Assembly (NCBI GenBank): GCA_964036045.1
Contig: OZ038402.1
Location: forward strand, 11,985,739-12,049,738
Origin: Eutreptiella sp. 'Long Island Sound 2002'
Lineage: Eukaryota > Euglenozoa > Euglenophyceae > Eutreptiales > Eutreptiaceae
Direction of reading: 5' to 3'
DNA: 64,000 nt
Shown: positions 61,761-64,000 of the stretch, in pieces
Position numbering within the stretch: the stretch's first letter is position 1
Layout: the number at the start of each line of letters is the position of its first letter
Position numbers and translations under genes: made by a program
Notes under the pieces: generated by a model
Seen by the model: the letters and a program-made list of their open reading frames with translations, nothing else
The model's database searches: none
What the model was told of the DNA's origin: nothing

Positions 61761-64000
61761 AAATTCTCGGAAAATTCTCGGAAAATTCTCGGAAAATTCT
61801 CGGAAAATTCTCGGAAAATTCTCGGAAAATTCTCGGAAAATTCTCGGAAAATTCTCGGAAAATTGACGGAAAATTCTCGGAAAATTCTCGGAAAATTCTC
61901 GGAAAATTCTCGGAAACTTCTCAATAAATTCTCGGAAAATTTTCGGAAAATGCTCGGAAAATTCTCGAAAAATTCTCTGAAAATTCTCGGAAAATTCTCG
62001 GAAAATTCTCGGAAAATTCTCAGAAAATTCTCGGAAAATTCTCGGAAAATTGACGGAAAATTCTCGGAAAATTCTCGGAAAATTCTCGGAAAATTCTCGG
62101 AAAATTCTCAGAAAATTCTCGGAAAATTGACGGAAAATTCTCGGAAAATTCTCGGAAAATTCTCGGAAAATTCTCGGAAACTTCTCAATAAATTCTCGGA
62201 AAATTTTCGGAAAATGCTCGGAAAATTCTCGAAAAATTCTCGGAAAATTCTCGGAAAATTCTCGGAAAATTCTCGGAAAATTCTCAGAAAATTCTCGGAA
62301 AATTCTCGGAAAATTGACGGAAAATTCTCGGAAAATTCTCGGTAAATTCTCGGAAAATTCTCAGAAAATTCTCGGAAAATTCTGAGAAAATTCTCGGAAA
62401 ATTCTCGGAAAATTCTCAAAAAATTCTCGGAAAATTCTCGGAAAATTCTCGGAAAATTCTCGGAAAATTCTCAGAAATTCTCGGAAAATTCTCGGAAAAT
62501 TCTCGGAAAATTCTCGGAAAATTCTCGGAAAATTCTCGGAAAATTCTCGGAAAATTCTCAGAAAATTCTCGGAAAATTCTCGGAAAATTGACGGAAAATT
62601 CTCGGAAAATTCTCGGAAAATTCTCGGAAAATTCTCAGAAAATTCTCGGAAAATTCCCAGAAAATTCTCGGAAAATTCTCGGAAAATTCTCAGAAAATTC
62701 TCAGAAAATTCTCGGAAAATTCTCGGAAAATTCTCGGAAAATTCTCGGAAAATTCTGGGAAAATTCTCGGAAAATTGACGGAAAATTCTCGGAAAATTCT
62801 CACAAAATTCTCGGAAAATTCTCGGAAAATTCTCGGAAAATTCTCGGAAAACTCTCGGAAAATTCTCGGAAAATTCTCGGAAAATTCTCGGAAAATTCTC
62901 GGAAAATTCTCGGAAAATTCTCGGAAAATTCTCGGAAAATTCTCGGGAAATTCTCAGAAAATTCTCAGAAAATTCTCGGAAAATTCTCGGAAAATTCTCG
63001 GAAAATTCTCGGAAAATTCTCGGAAAATTCTCGGAAAATTCTCGGAAAATTCTCGGAAAATTCTCGGAAAATTCTCGGAAAATTCTCGGAAAATTCTCGG
63101 AAAATTCTCGGAAAATTCTCGGAAAATTGACGGAAAATTCTCGGAAAATTCTCAGAAAATTCTCGGAAAATTCTCGGAAAATTCTCGGAAAATTCTCGGA
63201 AAATTCTCGGAAAATTCTCGGAAAATTCTCGGAAAATTCTCGGAAAATTCTCGGAAAATTCTCGGAAAATTCTCGGAAAATCCTCGGAAAATTCTCGGAA
63301 AATTCTCGGAAAATTCTCGGAAAATTCTCGGAAAAATCTCGGAAAATTCTCGGAAAATTCTCGGAAAATTCTCGGAAAATTCTCGGAAAATTCTCAGAAA
63401 ATTCTCGGAAAATTCTCGGAAAATTCTCGGAAAATTCTCGGAAAATTCTCGGAAAATTCTCGGAAAATTCTCAGAAAATTCTCAGAAAATTCTCGGAAAA
63501 TTCTCGGAAAATTCTCGGAAAATTCTCGGAAAATTGACGGAAAATTCTCGGAAAATTCTCGGAAAATTCTCGGAAAATTCTCGGAAAATTCTCGGAAAAT
63601 TCTCGGAAAATTCTCGGAAAATTCTCGGAAAATTCTCGGAAAATTCTCGGAAAATTCTCGGAAAATTCTCGGAAAATTCTCGGAAAATTCTCAGAAAATT
63701 CTCAGAAAATTCTCGGAAAATTCTCGGAAAATTCTCGGAAAATTCTCGGAAAATTCTCAGAAAATTCTCGGAAAATTCTCGGAAAATTCTCGGAAAATTC
63801 TCGGAAAATTCTCGGAAAATTCTCGGAAAATTCTCGGAAAATTCTCGGAAAATTCTCGGAAAATTGACGGAAAATTCTCGGAAAATTCTCAGAAAATTCT
63901 CGGAAAATTCTCGGAAAATTCTCGGAAAATTCTCGGAAAACTCTCAGAAAATTCTCGGAAAATTCTCGGAAAATTCTCGGAAAATTCTCGGAAAATTCTC

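Larger units (their letters stand above)
53748..64000. repeat. 11-bp satellite array (CTCGGAAAATT), right arm
   Basis: This is the same monomer and orientation as the left arm. It resumes within the same higher-order pattern: plain, CTCAG, plain, plain, GACGG, then the CTGAG landmark. The AATAAATT landmark appears at about 54225 and is then absent until about 61924. The interval is dominated by a different arrangement rich in paired CTCAG monomers and AAAACTCTCGG variants. The array continues past the window end. No gene is seen, and long open frames here have the same artefactual origin as in the left arm. Confidence 0.97.

Overview
The window reads as nuclear heterochromatin of a eukaryote. 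About 92% of it is tandem satellite DNA, and it is interrupted by one 4.9-kb tyrosine-recombinase (YR) retrotransposon. No cellular gene, tRNA or rRNA is visible. The host cannot be named from the sequence. YR retrotransposons occur in green algae, slime moulds, fungi and many animals. The GC-rich, G-run-rich body of this element and its GT-rich untranslated ends would suit a green alga or another GC-rich protist, but that is a weak inference. The run of exactly 200 N suggests a scaffolding join in a long-read assembly.

Layout: (1) 1-6545 is a 64-bp satellite, 102 full units with no length change, carrying a 20-unit (1280-bp) higher-order duplication. (2) 6546-11330 is an unrelated 25-bp satellite, 191 full units with one base difference. 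(3) 11331-11530 is a gap. (4) 11531-48825 and 53748-64000 are one 11-bp satellite (CTCGGAAAATT) in a single orientation. It is organised into higher-order repeats of roughly 50 monomers in the clean copies, with local duplications of 374, 1144, about 1600 and 1814 bp. (5) 48826-53747 is the retrotransposon.

The retrotransposon is bounded by identical 34-bp direct repeats, each holding a 7-6-7 dyad that resembles a recombinase core site. On the + strand it carries a Gag-like ORF with a coiled coil and an unusual zinc-knuckle-like end. A tyrosine recombinase with a complete R-H-R-W-Y set follows in the same frame, separated from gag only by one TGA. Reverse transcriptase fingers lie in another frame, and the RT palm plus RNase H lie in a third segment beyond a G13 run. 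Gag would package the RNA, RT/RNase H would make circular cDNA, and YR would insert the circle. No DDE integrase, protease or methyltransferase domain is seen. The YR gene lies upstream of RT, which is not the usual order for this class. The satellite's higher-order pattern continues in phase across the insertion, so the element landed in a pre-existing array.

The many long open frames in the satellites exist because the repeat units contain no stop codon. They are not called as genes.
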